64,000 nucleotides of DNA from Schistosoma haematobium (GCF_000699445.3 NC_067196.1:79288364-79352363); one strand, 5' to 3'; shown: positions 33,960-46,600, counted from the stretch's first letter. Made by a program: numbers and translations. The notes: generated from the letters alone by a model not told the origin.

Positions 33960-34440
33960 CAAATAGCACTGTTCTTACTTTTCTGGAAGAGAACGATTAA
34001 CTGTATTCGGAGGAAAGTGTTCACTGTCTCTACTAACTCATAAAGATGTTCCACAAGAAGCTGTTCTCTCATCTTGTCTTTTCTCTCTTTATGCATGATC
34101 TGCCATTTTCACACAAAACACTCTTGTCAAATATGTTAATGATCTCACAGTATGTACACCGATCTCTACCTCTTCACATTCCCTTGAAATGAATGAGTTC
34201 TCGTCCCTTATTGAACGGTGGTCTATTGTTAGTGGTTCCACACTTAATTCTTAAAAATGTCAAACCGTTAACTTCAGGTAGAGACATGAATAGTATTTAA
34301 ACACCCTGATAGAATCCATAGTAAAAACAGTGTCAAAGGTCATTTATCTTGGTGTGCACCTTTCTTCCGATCTCACTTGATCCTCTTATGTTTTATCGAT
34401 ATTGAAGAGCGTTTTCCGCCATTGATAATCCTCACAAAAA
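33960..34440 (+). pseudogene. CR1-like (SR1-type) reverse transcriptase relic
   Basis: In shifting frames it reads DVPQEAVLSSCLFSLY, HDLPFS, VKYVNDLTVCTPISTSSHSL, IERWSIVSGSTLNS(stop)KCQTVNF and VSKVIYLGVHLSSDLT. These match the order GVPQGAVLSP, Y-DD box, KC-T-F and YLG in CR1-clade RTs. The catalytic box is YVND in place of Y[AV]DD. At least one frameshift near 34090 and a stop near 34252. Confidence 0.75.
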
Positions 34441-34477
34441 ATTAAGCGAAATGAATAAAACTAGTGATTATTCTCAA

Positions 34478-34872
34478 TTTTGTGGATATTATAGTAATTT
34501 TAATAGTTGAGATCATGAGTCAATTGAAGCTAGACCACCATGGAAAACCTGAAAGCACTGGACAGCCATTTTGTTCAATTGTGAGACTTTTCAGCAGTGC
34601 ACATCCACGATCCCGCCTCCTGCAAGATTCGAACCCAGGGCTTATCAGTCTCGCGTGCTAAGGCTGAACCACTAGATAACTGAGCCAGCATCCAACGGTA
34701 TTAATGTCTAGCTTCAACCAATTCGTCAAATTGATCGACACATCCACCATTGTCATCAGTGAGTTACTATCTCACAACAGACCCAGTTGAACTCCACTGG
34801 TCAGTGCTTCTCGCTAGAACTCTAGGAAAAACCTCTTGGAGACCGTCATTAGTGAGCATATGTTGATTGATA
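34478..34872 (-). mobile_element. Near full-length hammerhead-SINE
   Basis: In minus-strand sense: a head block (GAGAAGCACTGACCAGTGGA at about 34817-34798), a tRNA-like block with a B-box-like GGGTTCGAATCTT, a ribozyme reading CTGAAAA (G8 lost), AAAAT and GTC, and a tail ending with ATATCCACAAAA. It gives the longest clear monomer here, about 390 bp, with about 60 bp 5' of the head. Confidence 0.75.
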
Positions 34873-35018
34873 TCAGAAGGGATTTTTTGTGGATATTATA
34901 TTAATTTCAATAGTTGAGATCATGAGTCAATTGAAGCTAGACCAGCATGAAAAATCTGGAAGCACTGGACGGCCATTTTATCCTACTGTGGGACTGCTCA
35001 GCAGTGCGCATCTATCTT
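34873..35018 (-). mobile_element. Truncated hammerhead-SINE in tandem
   Basis: The tail terminus (ATCAGAAGGGATTTTTTGTG) abuts the 5' end of the previous SINE in the same orientation. It reads tail and ribozyme and then stops at GCATC. Ribozyme CTGAGCA and ATAAAAT are core-damaged. Confidence 0.7.
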
Positions 35019-36090
35019 TATATGTACCTGATAAAATAATATATGATATTTTTATTATAGTCTGTAGTACACTTCTGAGTAGTTCCTTCAAGAGTTATCT
35101 TGAATTAAATAAGACAAACTGAATTTTGATTAATACTTTTAACTAAATTGAAAACAGAGATTTTTTCATTCGAAAAATTGGCAGTTATATTCTGTCATGA
35201 GATATCGTGATATGTTTGAAAGGACTTTTACAAACTGCCCAAATTTTTTGTCTGACCAGATGTTATTTCTCAAAACAAACGCTTTAGTGGTGAACTGTTT
35301 TAATGTATTCAATTAAATGCATATGGTCTTTATTGAATTGTGATTACTTTTTGTTGTCATTTATATTCATGAAGTAATTAGAAATTGGAAATTTTATTTT
35401 ACTATTCAGTTTTACAAAATGAAAGTCGAGAACTGTTGTAAAACCAGGAAGTATTTCATAAGTATTTTACTCTAAATACAAACTGTTTAACATTCTTTAT
35501 ACTTAATCTGACTTAAGATTGAATTTATTATCTTGAATGAAGCCTAGCTGTAATCATTAAGCTTCAAGATAAGTAAGATGGAATCAAACGGTTCATAATT
35601 AAAATCCCAGTCAATTCGAAATACGACTTAGAATGCATACATATTACTTGGACACATTTTTTTTGAAATTCTACTGTATCTAATCGTGAAAATTTTGACG
35701 AATATGTTAAGAAGAGGATTTTTTCGGGTTGGAGTGATTATTCAAGTGAAAAATTTCGGCTGAAAAAATTAACGTGATTATTTTCCTTTAATATTTTTCT
35801 CATTTATCCGATGTTTGCAAAGCACTGTTCTACATAACCAATCACTTTGTCTTACTTTAATTAAACGAGCAATATTTTTTCTAGATTTTATAGAAATTAG
35901 GTACATTTTGGATGTTAATGAAGTATACATACCAATAAAATAGTTTAAATTCTTTAAAATAGACAATACAAATAATAAATAAGCCACATTTATTATTGTA
36001 TCCACTGTGTACTATTGAGTAATCGTAACCCATAATTAAACAGTTGTTCGACATTTTCTTTAGCTCTTATCATATTATAGCAATAATAAA
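35019..36090. other. AT-rich gap
   Basis: No supported feature; the frame at 35778-36005 (minus) has no motif. Confidence 0.4.
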
Positions 36091-36232
36091 GTCCTGGGTT
36101 CGAATCTCGAGGGGCGGGATCGTGGATGCGAACTGCTGACGAGTCCTATACTAGGACGAAACGGCTGTACAGTGCTTCCAGGTTTTCCATGGTGGTCTAG
36201 CTTCAATTGACTCATGAATTCAAATATAAAAA
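36091..36232 (+). mobile_element. 5'-truncated hammerhead-SINE
   Basis: Starts at the B box (GTCCTGGGTTCGAATCTCG), then has a conserved ribozyme and a tail (TTTTCCATGGTGGTCTAGC to GACTCATGAATTCAA). The ribozyme is annotated separately. Confidence 0.75.
36128..36178 (+). ncRNA. Hammerhead ribozyme, core intact
   Basis: CTGACGAG at 36136-36143, GTCC...GGAC stem II closed by a 7-nt loop, GAAAC at 36158-36162, a minimal stem III (ACGGCTGT) and the cleavage triplet GTA at 36167-36169. Stem I pairs ACTG with CAGT. All core bases match the hammerhead consensus; GUA is a permitted triplet. Predicted cut is after A36169. Activity is inferred, not shown. Confidence 0.65.
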
Positions 36233-38865
36233 AGTTATCATAAAATTCCAGTGAAATAATTCGAAAGCGTTGAGTTCTACCTGTGCCAATTATTATCGTT
36301 GTTAATGTTATTTGAAAAATAAACATTAACCAAAAAATTTAATCGTTTTTTTAAAATGGTATCTAAATTTTTCATACAAACGAATCCATTTTCATAAATG
36401 GGAAATTAATAGTTTGGCAATTTCTTAGGACAAATGTGTTGTTCACTTTATTGCATATTATATTCGAAACGGTTTTTTTGAGTATTCAATCTGTCTATAA
36501 GCTGTTTAAGATCACTGGAAGTAAATCTCTGGACTTTGTGCTAGTCGACAGTTGTTCTCAGTAGCTTTCTATTATAGAAACTTAGTACTCTATTATTTTA
36601 ATGGTTGTGCCAACATTCAGCTGATGAATAATTGATAAAACAAAATGTGTGACCTAAATTTTATTACTGGTGTCAATCCGTATTCACTATGAATATTATC
36701 ATGGCAATCTGCTCAGGATTTGCAGATCTTAATGCAAACTGGTGAAATGCAGTCCCTACTATCAACATCGGATAAACATATGCTTAAATATAATGTTGCT
36801 TAGTGTGCATACCTTTTTAGTGTGAATTTTATTCTCTGTAGATTGATTTCCAGTTTATAAGAACCAATTCAGTTAAACCATATCAGACAATCTAATTAAT
36901 CATAAAAAACAAACTGGTTTTTGAATAAAAAAACGATATTTTACCTTGCATGACTTATTTATTCTTTAGTTTTCTAGTTGTTAACATGAGTGCACATAAG
37001 ATGACATTCTAAACATTCTCTCAACTTCAGTATCAATAATGCTAACATACTTGAAATCACCCATCATTTTAAACAGTTAGTTAACATTTAGATAAACAAT
37101 TAATTGATCTTAATGTTTTCATTAAAATTCATGTCATTGAATGGGTTATGTAGAGATTAGTTGAATTTCAATATCATAACTCAGTTAAGCGATGTTAAAT
37201 AGCTGTTTTGTTCCAGCACTAGACTAAATAGAAATGAGGAACCACAATCCTACCAGTGATCGAAACCAGAACCTTCAAGTCATTTGATGAACGATCAACT
37301 TTTATATCATTAAGCTAAAATGACATACATTACTTATTTTAATTCAACTTGAAATTCTATACAATAAATAACACATTCAATATTTCGAAACAGTTCATTT
37401 TTATTTCAATTTCAACTTCGATAAAGATTTATAAAACTGGTGATAAATTGTATTACTACAGAGAATTATTAGATTGTCAACGATGATTCAAGTTAGTTAT
37501 AATATGACTATACTATTTTCTCTTGACAATTAATTATTGATTGCATGATATAAACTAAGAAAATTAATGTTTTTTTTTTCTCAGGGAAGATAAACTTTTG
37601 TCAACTTACTCTTTTTTTTTGTTAATTGTATTCGAAAAATTCACTTGTTTCTAGTTTATTTGACACTCTACCGAAATTCTATTAAACTAATCTGAAGTAA
37701 TACAATCTTAAGTTATTCAATATTTAATCGGTATGTCAACTGTTGTGATATCAATTGTTTTTGTCGTAATTTTCCTTATCAAATTAAATCAAAATAAAAT
37801 TTTCTTGCCGAATGACTAATGAAGAAAACTTTTTCTGTTGACAGTTCTTTTTAGATTTTGATGTAACTCAATCAGGTATGTCCTTTAAATAAGAAGAAAA
37901 CTTCTGTAGTTATTTGAAAGAACTAATATCTTTGAAAATTTTGCCCTGTCAGAGTGAAAGTCTATAGTGGAATTATATTTACCTTATTAAGCTTGGAAAC
38001 TAAACTAAGTATAATGAATAACAAATGATGATTGTGACGTCCTCTCAGGATAAGATTCATTATGACCTACTGCAGTTATTGCAGTGATGTAAAATAACTA
38101 ATCGTCAGACTGAAACTTGTACATATCATTCAAAATTATACTATGTAAACTGAATTCGTTTGTTTATTCATTCTGGATAAAAACCATTTCGCTTTATAAT
38201 TTGCTGTTTCAGAATTTTATGGAGAAAGTATTGAAATAGTTGACTCATTAGCTCGTATTACTCGGTTGTAAAATATTAGCTTAATGCCATTTATGAAACT
38301 GGGTTCATACAATAATCCAAACTACTAATAATTGGTAAGCTTTACTTAGAAACATTTTAATCGATTCTGGTTAACCGTTTGTGAAAAACAAATCACTAAA
38401 AACTGTGTATTTTGTTCATAATAATTATTTGTTTGTGATCTTCATTAGAACAAATATAACCACCTATCTTTCTTTTCACTGGAGTAACTCAGTAAATGTT
38501 GTGTTTTTTGTTTTCGGATTATAGACTAGGAAGGAATCCAGTTTTATCGCGTTATTTGCGAGTAATTCAAGTTAAGGCTTGCATTATTTTATTAAGTAAC
38601 ATTTATTTATTCATAAACACCTTCAAGAACACATTATCATATCATCAGATTGAGTACCAGTTGCTTCATAGAAGGTAAAATTGAAATCCGGATAGATAAA
38701 AAATGTATGTTGTTAAAATGGTTTCGGATATCTCGTAAAAAACTTTGATATACTTGACACTTTATGATAACCTAACCAAGCGATTTATTTAAGTGCAGAT
38801 GTAAACGAGAAGTTCATAGTATTTTATGGTATATTAGTTTAGTAGTTGGTGTAAAAGTCACTGTC
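36233..38865. other. AT-rich gap with one decayed SINE
   Basis: Except for the relic at 37137-37325, nothing is supported; the frame at 38496-38678 lacks motifs. Confidence 0.4.
37137..37325 (-). mobile_element. Strongly decayed SINE relic
   Basis: GGGTTATGTAGAGATTAGTT, ATCATAACTCAGTTAAGCGA and a CCACAATCCTACCAGTGATC, CATTAAGCTAAAATGACAT order follow the inverted SINE, but the ribozyme and boxes are largely eroded. Probably an old insertion. Confidence 0.4.
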
Positions 38866-39295
38866 GGCGGGGAGAGGATGTGAGTCGTCCCGAGTGCTGG
38901 GCGAACATTAGATGTGGATGTCTTAACGGGTCGTTTGACGTCCCGGGTGCTGAGTGGATATCGGATTTAGGCGGGCCAGATGGTTGACAGCACTATGGAG
39001 GTCATTGGGCTGGCGAACTCAACAAGCCGATAAGAAGCGAAGCACAGACTAAGATAAAGAGGTACGCAGAACGTTGAGCACAACGACTGAAGGAGCGACC
39101 GTTTAAGGAGGTGGACGAGTGTGATGCATGCTATTTATGCTAACAGATATACGTAGTATGTAGCACCAATCAGAGGTGAGATACCTAGCAGAAGAAGATT
39201 GAAATGAAGAGAAGGGGAAGAAAGTCTGAGAGCAATCGAAATAACTACAGAATTAGAGGAACAATGGAGTATTTAAAGGACAACTCAAAGAATAT
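38866..39295. other. GC-rich island of unknown origin
   Basis: Abruptly GC-richer than its surroundings. Contains two related phrases (GTCCCGAGTGCTGGGCGAAC near 38899 and GTCCCGGGTGCTGAGTGGAT near 38940) and a purine-rich second half. The frame starting at 39204 does not resemble a known protein. An LTR or UTR fragment of an unrecognised retroelement is the most likely reading. Confidence 0.4.
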
Positions 39296-39714
39296 GGGTA
39301 TATATGTATTTAATGTATCACTTTCACATTTTATTGACTCAGTCTGGGATTTTGCACTTAAGAATAAATTGGTTCTCCCAACCAAGTTTTTGTTTACTAC
39401 AGTATGTCTCTTAACTGCTGAACATAATAGTTGTTTTCTAGGTTTCCATTTAGTTTGTCTTATTATTTTTCAAAAATTAGCAAACAATTATCAAGTGAAC
39501 TGTTAATCTAATGTTTGAAATTAATAACAAATATTACTGGAAGGTATAGTCATACATTTTAAAAGTTATTCCCTTGTAGTTATGTATTCGAAATATTAGA
39601 ATGCTTTAAACATCGATCCTTCTTATTAAGCACTATAGGGCAAACCACATTATACTCATTAGTACAGCTTGTGCACTACAAAAATTATCGTTCGATAATC
39701 TAGTAAGAAGACGA

Positions 39715-40285
39715 AGATTGCTTACTTACTTACGCCTGTTACTCCTCGTGAAGGAACATGGGCCGCTCACCAGCATTCTCCATCCAACCCAGTCCAAAGC
39801 AATCCTTTCAAGCTCCTTCCAGTTGTTATTCATCCTTCTATTTCCCGACGTAATTTGCTCTTTGGCCTTCCACTTTTCCGCTTCCCTTCAGGATTCCAAG
39901 TTAGGGCTTGTCTCGTGATGCAGTTTGGTGATTTACATAATGTATGTCCTATCCATTTCCATCGTCTTTTCTTAATTTCTTCTTTAGCTGGAAGCTGGTT
40001 TGTTCTCTTAAACAGAAGGATGTTACTGATGGTATCCGACCAATGGATGTTGAGTATCTTGCGTAGACAGCAATTTATAAATACTTGTACCTTCTTGATG
40101 GTGGTTGTTGTAGTTCTCGAAGTTTCAGGTTTGTACAGTAGAACTGGCTTGACGTTGGTACTGAAGATTCTCACTTTGATTTTGGTTGACAGACAGTTGT
40201 TTTTAGTTCCATATGTTCTTCAATTGTAGGAATGCGACCCTTGGTTTGCCAATCCTCACCTTTACGTCTGCATCAGATCTTTGCA
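39715..40285 (-). pseudogene. RTE 3' fragment, SR2-like type
   Basis: On the minus strand it encodes [60 protein letters not shown] and [18 protein letters not shown], then after a frameshift [20 protein letters not shown] and a stop at RSNRRK. The WIGHTL and WNPEGKRK motifs are those of schistosome SR2-like RTE elements and differ from the LRWLGHVLR of the other RTE copies here. The tail reads (GTAA)n at about 39730-39716. Confidence 0.75.
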
Positions 40286-40367
40286 TTACTCAGTTTTTAA
40301 TTCATTGAAACATGTTCGGTAATATAAACACATACATAATAATGTAAACTGTTCATTTCATTAATTC

Positions 40368-40530
40368 GGCGTTCACGCGCGAGACTGAAGATCCTGGGTT
40401 CGATGCCCACGTGTTGTATCGTATATGTGCACTGATAAGGAATCCCATACTAAAACTAAACGATCTTCCAGTGCTCCCAGATTTTCAATGATTTTATAAC
40501 ATTAATCGATTCATGATCTCAATCCGAAAT
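40368..40530 (+). mobile_element. Decayed hammerhead-SINE
   Basis: Starts at GGCGTTCACGCGCGAGACTG and has a B-box-like GGGTTCGATGCCC, a ribozyme with lost core (CTGATAA, CTAAACG) and a tail (AACATTAATCGATTCATGAT). Confidence 0.65.
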
Positions 40531-40777
40531 AACATGTTTTAATTTGTTTATGATAACAACAAAAGTTGGAAAACAACTAAGAGTTTAAAAACTTATTTTA
40601 AACAATTTTATTTAAAATTATTAAATGTATTAACACTTTAAAATTCATTATATATTTTTTTGTTAACATCAGTTTCCTTCATTTCATGACAAAATAGTTG
40701 AAAGGTATTTTTGTCTAGTTCTCATATTTGCACATTTAGGAACATTTATTCCATCTTCTTCTTCCCCCTGCCCCCCT

Positions 40778-40896
<119 letters not shown>

Positions 40897-41387
40897 AATT
40901 GACAAGCTGATAAGAGATAAGTGATAGGAAAATAATTTTTCTCAGTGGGAAATAATTAATAAATGTTTTACATTGTTTCTGTTTTTTCCTTTTTAAATGT
41001 TCACTTGAATGTTATTGCTTTACTTTTTTCCAAAATATACATGATGTACTTTTACTCTTAACCAATTCAAACTTTCATCATGTTAGAGATTTCAAAAAGA
41101 AAAAAAAGAGACTGCAAAGATTGAATTTTACAAATGAAAGAAAATAACATGGTTAAATAGTCTATTGAATGTTAATAAATTTGCATGGAAACAAACGTTT
41201 CTAACTGAGTGATAAATTTATTGCATAAATGAATGTGATGAGTGAAATTATCTACATGCCAAAAAAAGAGAAAAAAACAATATTAGGAAATTACAATTAA
41301 AATGTTTTTGCATTGTGAAAACAATTTATTTTAAGGGATATCTTTGTTGTTGATGAGAATATGTATTGATTTTTTTTATTGATCATG

Positions 41388-41470
41388 AGATGGTGGAGAA
41401 GATTTGTAGCTCAGGTGGATGATTTGATGGAGTTTTGTTCTTTGAGCTGGATGGTTTGGTCGTGATCACT
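41388..41470 (+). repeat. Dispersed repeat fragment (GGATGGTTTGGTCGT family)
   Basis: GAGAAGATTTGTAGCTCAGG, TGGATGATTTGATGGAGTTT and GCTGGATGGTTTGGTCGT. The end overlaps the start of 23335-23395. Confidence 0.55.
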
Positions 41471-42272
41471 TTTTTTAAGTATCATATGGTTTCGGTGGTT
41501 TTATGATTTGAGTAAAATAACAGATTATGAAAGAATCTACAGTAGTAATTTTGAGAAATATATTGTATATCTTTAATAAGAATTTGGAATAGTACTGCAT
41601 ATTGAATGAATTTTTAAAGGAAAAACCTAATGTATTGAATTGATAGTTACAGAAGTTAATTGTTATTGAAGGTGATTTTGATTGTATGAAAAGCAACTGG
41701 TTACTAGAAAACATTATTCCTCTATGTTAGCTAGTTGGAGGTAGTCAAAACGAAACCTTAGGAAATCATATGAACTAGCTTTAGCTATCTAACATTATAA
41801 CATGGTATGCACGATGGAGAGTCACTTGAAACAGTGACCGTGTTAGAACCTGATAAATAAAACCTAAAGGATTAGACAAATATGATTTTGGTCACTACTC
41901 AATGGTCAGTCAATTCTGAACATTATCCTTGTACTTCGACCATTCCTAAAATTGTGTGTGTGGTTAAATTTTTGACCACTATTTGTCACTAAAATGCTAG
42001 GTGTCTGAATTTAGAATGTTAGATTCTAATCTAAAAGAGCTAAGAATGTTTTAACTTTAAAGCAAGTATTTACTAATTTAGTACAAAATTACGGATGTTT
42101 CTAAGATCCATAATGATGCAAATTTGATTACACTTATTTAAGGAATAAACACATTTCATTTAATTATATATTGATTCTGAAACTCTTTTCATGAATAATT
42201 CCTGACTATAAATGATTTCAATCACATCGTAAATTTCAGTATGATGTAGTTCCAACATTTGGAATATTATTC

Positions 42273-42630
42273 GTATGGGGTTGTGGAGACTGTTGAGCTT
42301 CAATGAGAAGCCTTGACTAGTGAAGTTCAACCGTGTCTGGTGTGAGAAAGTTAACTACCGAAGACGGTGGACGGGGGTTGGGCCATATCGTGAATCAGTT
42401 GGAGTCAAACATTAACACCGTTTAGTGTCGGATCAGTGGTCTATAGATTAAACGGTCGCTTACGAGACTGTACGTCCTGAGCCCGATTCCCTTTGCTGCG
42501 AAGTTGTGGATGCGAACTGCTGAGGAATATCATACTAGGACGAAATAGCCGTCTGATGATTCTAGGTTTTCAACGGTAGTCTAACATTTATCAATTTATG
42601 ATTTGATTTAAATCAAGATATTATAATTCT
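42273..42630 (+). mobile_element. Hammerhead-SINE with inverted tail stub
   Basis: A 30-bp inverted tail terminus (TATGGGGTTGTGGAGACTG) is joined to a sense head block, tRNA-like block (CGGATCAGTGGTCTATAG), ribozyme and a diverged tail. The ribozyme has CTGAGGA, GAAAT and GTC, but stem II lacks its first pair and stem I is mismatched. Confidence 0.7.
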
Positions 42631-42963
42631 TGCCAATAAGATGTCAAAATTACATTGAAATATTCACTTAGCAAAATAGTATTACTTCCTAATTAGAGCT
42701 TAATAATCAGTTAGTTGATTATGAATATTAATCTGTTATTAGAAATATGAAGACGAAACATCTATTCATGCTAGTTATCTTTCATTTGTTTTCTAAATCA
42801 TGTCGTTTTATATTAGAAATCATTTTTAAAATAAACTAAATTAAAGAATTTATTAAACATTCATCTTGAATTAAAGTTCCATTTAGCACACGTTTAACAC
42901 ATGGCAATATATTCTCTAAGGAGGGATTTGATGTGTAGTTTGACTAACTAGAGATAAAATTAT

Positions 42964-43375
42964 TTTCAGATGGGTTTTGTGGGTATTATAGTAATTTCAA
43001 TGGTTAAGATCATGAGTCAGTTGAAGCTAGACCACCATGGAAAACCTGGAAGCACTGGACGGCCGTTTTGTTCTATCGTGGGACTCCTCAGCAGTGCGCA
43101 TCCACGACATCGCCTCCTGAGAGGTTCGAACCCGTAACCTACTGGTTTCGCGCTCTAGTACTTAACCACTAGACCAGTGAGCCGGCATCCAACGGTGTTA
43201 GTGTCAAACTTGAACTAATCCACGAAATTGAGCAACATATCCATCGTGGATGCGCACTGCTGAGGAGTCCTACAACAGGACGAAACGGCCGTCCAGTGCT
43301 ACCAGGTTTTCCATGGTGGTCTAGCTTCAACTGACTCATGATCTTTACCATTGAAATAAAATTATTTCACAAAAT
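42964..43375. mobile_element. Foldback hammerhead-SINE unit with best ribozyme
   Basis: An inverted full SINE (tail 42966-, ribozyme about 43048-43100, B-box-like GGTTCGAACCC complement about 43120-43135, head start to about 43235) runs into a sense ribozyme plus tail (43245-43370). The terminal inverted parts are about 120 bp each. The inverted ribozyme has CTGAGGA and GTC but AAAAC for GAAAC; the sense ribozyme is intact and is annotated separately. Confidence 0.8.
43251..43302 (+). ncRNA. Hammerhead ribozyme, consensus-perfect core
   Basis: Stem I GCACTG (43254-43259) pairs fully with CAGTGC (43294-43299). Core CTGAGGAG at 43260-43267, stem II GTCC/GGAC with a 7-nt loop, GAAAC at 43282-43286, a tight stem III (ACGGCCGT) and the GTC triplet at 43291-43293. 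Predicted cut after C43293. The very short stem III resembles Smα hammerheads, which are thought to need dimers or tertiary contacts. Activity inferred only. Confidence 0.75.
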
Positions 43376-46300
43376 ATTCTCATTTACTGAATGATACTTT
43401 TGAAATGAAAGGTTGAAATATTGTCAAAGAGATTACATAACTAAAGTAGAAATGTTAACATGTTATGTAATGAGATTGTAGAGGAGGTTTTATTTTATAT
43501 AAAATAATGAAATTAAAAAGTAAAACATCCTTTATTTTCCATAAATACACAAAGTAGAATAACCATGTCTAGAAATACTTTGATTCTATTCCCATGTTAA
43601 TTGAGTATAGAATGGTTAATTAACAATTCAAGTAGTCAAATTTCCTATTGTTCACATACTTATCATATTTTTTTATAGAAAAATAAGTAACTACCATGAA
43701 ATTGTTTTGATATAGAAAAACCTCACGGTTATCAGAAATATATAAGTTTGGTACTGCAGCTTACGTTCTATGATAGAGTAATTGGAAATTATTTTCGTTT
43801 AATTTCATCATTAGAAAGTTTAATTAATGTTTTGTTTTCGTTTGATTGACGCACACCCCCCAAATGAGTAACACATCATGAATATATATGGTTTACTGAT
43901 AAGTACTGACAAAAACAGTTCGGATTATTCATAGTACGGAATTATAATGAAGTTTATCTGTTTACTTTTTACTGACAGTATAGTTCTTCATATGGTACTT
44001 ATATGATACCGGGCATTTTAAACTCTTATGATGATAACATGAAATGTTTATTTCTAGTCCATTAAATTCACTTTTTAATTTTTAATAACATATTACATAA
44101 TAACAGTGCTACAGTTAATAACATCCCGTTTAAGGAGATATGTTTTCTTTTTGGAGTAATCTGTACACATATTAGACAGATGACTTAGAAAAATGGCAAT
44201 TATCATGGAGGGAGACTGCACTTTTGTACAATCAAATTATCCCTCGAATATGTAACCGGAAGAAGTAGAAACCTATAATAAAACAATAAATGTTTTATTT
44301 GTTTTCTACTTTTTTTCCTGCTTCAATAAATTTGTTTGTTGTAGTTTACATCACGGATTGATTGGATTGATGCATTGGTTGGTACCCACGATTTAAACAG
44401 GAATTGAACTTATAATATTCAAATCTCACAGTGTTTGGAATACAATTTACTCCCGAAATATTTGTTACTCAAATGATATCACCGAATGAATATTGGCATA
44501 CTAATAATTTGCTTGCTTACTGTATACTTTGTTAACACATTAGGATTCATATAGTTTAATAGTCTGATGGATACTCTTATTAGGAACTGATAGTTTAATG
44601 ACCGGTCAATGACAGCAAGAAGTGAATAGTTATTTTCATTATTACATTTTGTTGAGCAAATTTGATACTGTTCGAAATGAAATATAGGACCTTCAAGTCT
44701 TGTGAGAAGAAATCCCTTAAATGGTGGTGAATAATTATTAACTTACATTCATTAACATCACACAGGTAGCGATATAATTTAAACTCTACTCGCTATTGCT
44801 GTTATTGATCTGTAGTTATTCCGTGGGGATTAACTGTAGTGCTTACAATTTTTTTTATAAAAAGTCGAGAAACATCTGAATGTAGATCAGAATATCCATC
44901 AGTTCCTCGTTAAGCGCAAAAAAATTAATGATTTTTGTTGGAAAATAATGTTAGAACCGACAGTATCGGTTACCAGAATACATTTCAGGAATTAACTACA
45001 TACTGTTCATGAAAAATAAATCCTAGTATATAATATTCAGTAATTATTAAAAAAGCATTTATTCTTCAAAGGATATAACTTATCATTAGATAATGTTTCA
45101 GTAAATCTAGTCTAGACAAAAACTTTGAGCTATTCGTCATTGATAATCTTTCTCTTGCAATTAAGGTACATATCAAATTAATCATTGCACCGAGACCATC
45201 ATAGCGTTTTTAGACTTCAGTTCTGATCAAATCTCATCTTTATCACAAATTCCTTTTTTGGTAGGAATGTAGATTCCGGTGTTCTTTATGACAGATTATT
45301 AAAATACTCTAATAAAAGCTGACATATATATATTTGGCCATTTTAGCTCATTTTATAATTTAAAAGCTGATATAAGAGTTCATTAAAGATCATACTACCT
45401 ATAATCCAAAATGTATTATTTAACTTATTTTTGAAAAAATTCCTATTACCATTGATTATTTATTACCATGTATTGAAATCAATGTAATCTCGATTAGTTG
45501 CCAAGGTAGCAGTTAATGTGATTACTGTTATCAAATTAGTTTTTTTTTCTAGACTGTTATATGACAATAAATCTATACTATCCACAGAACGATTATATTT
45601 TATACTTCCTACTTTTTATCCATATGACCTAGTTCATTAATCAAATAACAGTGGATAATAATTTGAAATCACCTAGCAGAGCGAACATAATAAGGTGTGG
45701 AAAATAAACAACTTCTCACTATACTTCATATAATTATTTTCACCAATAATAAACTATTCAAAATATAAATTGACTGAAATTAATCTTGAATAAAACGTTT
45801 TGATTGTTTGTCAAAATAAAATATGCATAGATTTAACGATATTTTTCGAGTAGTGGTGTTTTATACAATCCGGTAACATACTGATGATCCTATGTGTTGA
45901 TTCTTTTCTAACATGATTTCATAATTGATAATGGATATATAACTTTCTCCAATTTATGATTAAGATATACTTATGAAATCCGATGCTTATAAGTTCTTAT
46001 AAAATATTTATTTAGGTCTTACAATCCCTTTACAACGAACTATAGATTATATGACGTTAATAAAGGTTTTCAAAATATTGTACTTGGACTATACAATTAT
46101 AAAGTTGTGAACAGGTCTTCATTGTTCTGTTCAAGTACCATTCTTATGCAACATTCATCTCATCAATTCATTTTTTTCTTTTTTGGTCAGAACGTACGGA
46201 TAAACCACTTAACCCCATTTTTTCACTTAATGACTAAATTCACTTCAATGAAAAACTTCAATGTGAAAAAAAATCTTATCATCAATGTACTCAAACATAA

Positions 46301-46502
46301 TTCGAATTCCGAGATAAAATGACAGAGCCAAACACCTTAGAGAATTCCTGATCAAATTAATCATATTATATAAATGGTACACTTAGTTATCATAAATTCA
46401 GAATCATAAGCTTAACGTCTTATACCATTGTGGATCGTTTTTGTAGATTCGTTAATTTATAGTTTAAACAACGGATTCACTTCAATCAAATAATCAAATT
46501 GA
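43376..46502. other. AT-rich gap of about 3.1 kb
   Basis: No gene, repeat or RNA that I can support; the frame at 46107-46322 has no motif. Confidence 0.45.
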
Positions 46503-46600
46503 ATACTGTTGAGGTATTTCATATAAGGATAAAACAGCTGTCAACTATTTATTGGTTATTTATATATTTAGCTTAGTTTTAAATCATGATCTCAATTTCA
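46503..46600 (+). mobile_element. Decayed SINE ribozyme and tail
   Basis: ACTGTTGAGGTATTTCATAT, AAGGATAAAACAGCTGTCAA and a degenerate tail ending in AAATCATGATCTCAAT follow the family order. Old relic. Confidence 0.4.

Noticed and set aside
42964..43375. Penelope-like element with ribozyme-bearing pseudo-LTRs
   Set aside because: No RT or GIY-YIG coding sequence is present, and repeats are inverted rather than direct; kept only as an evolutionary alternative.
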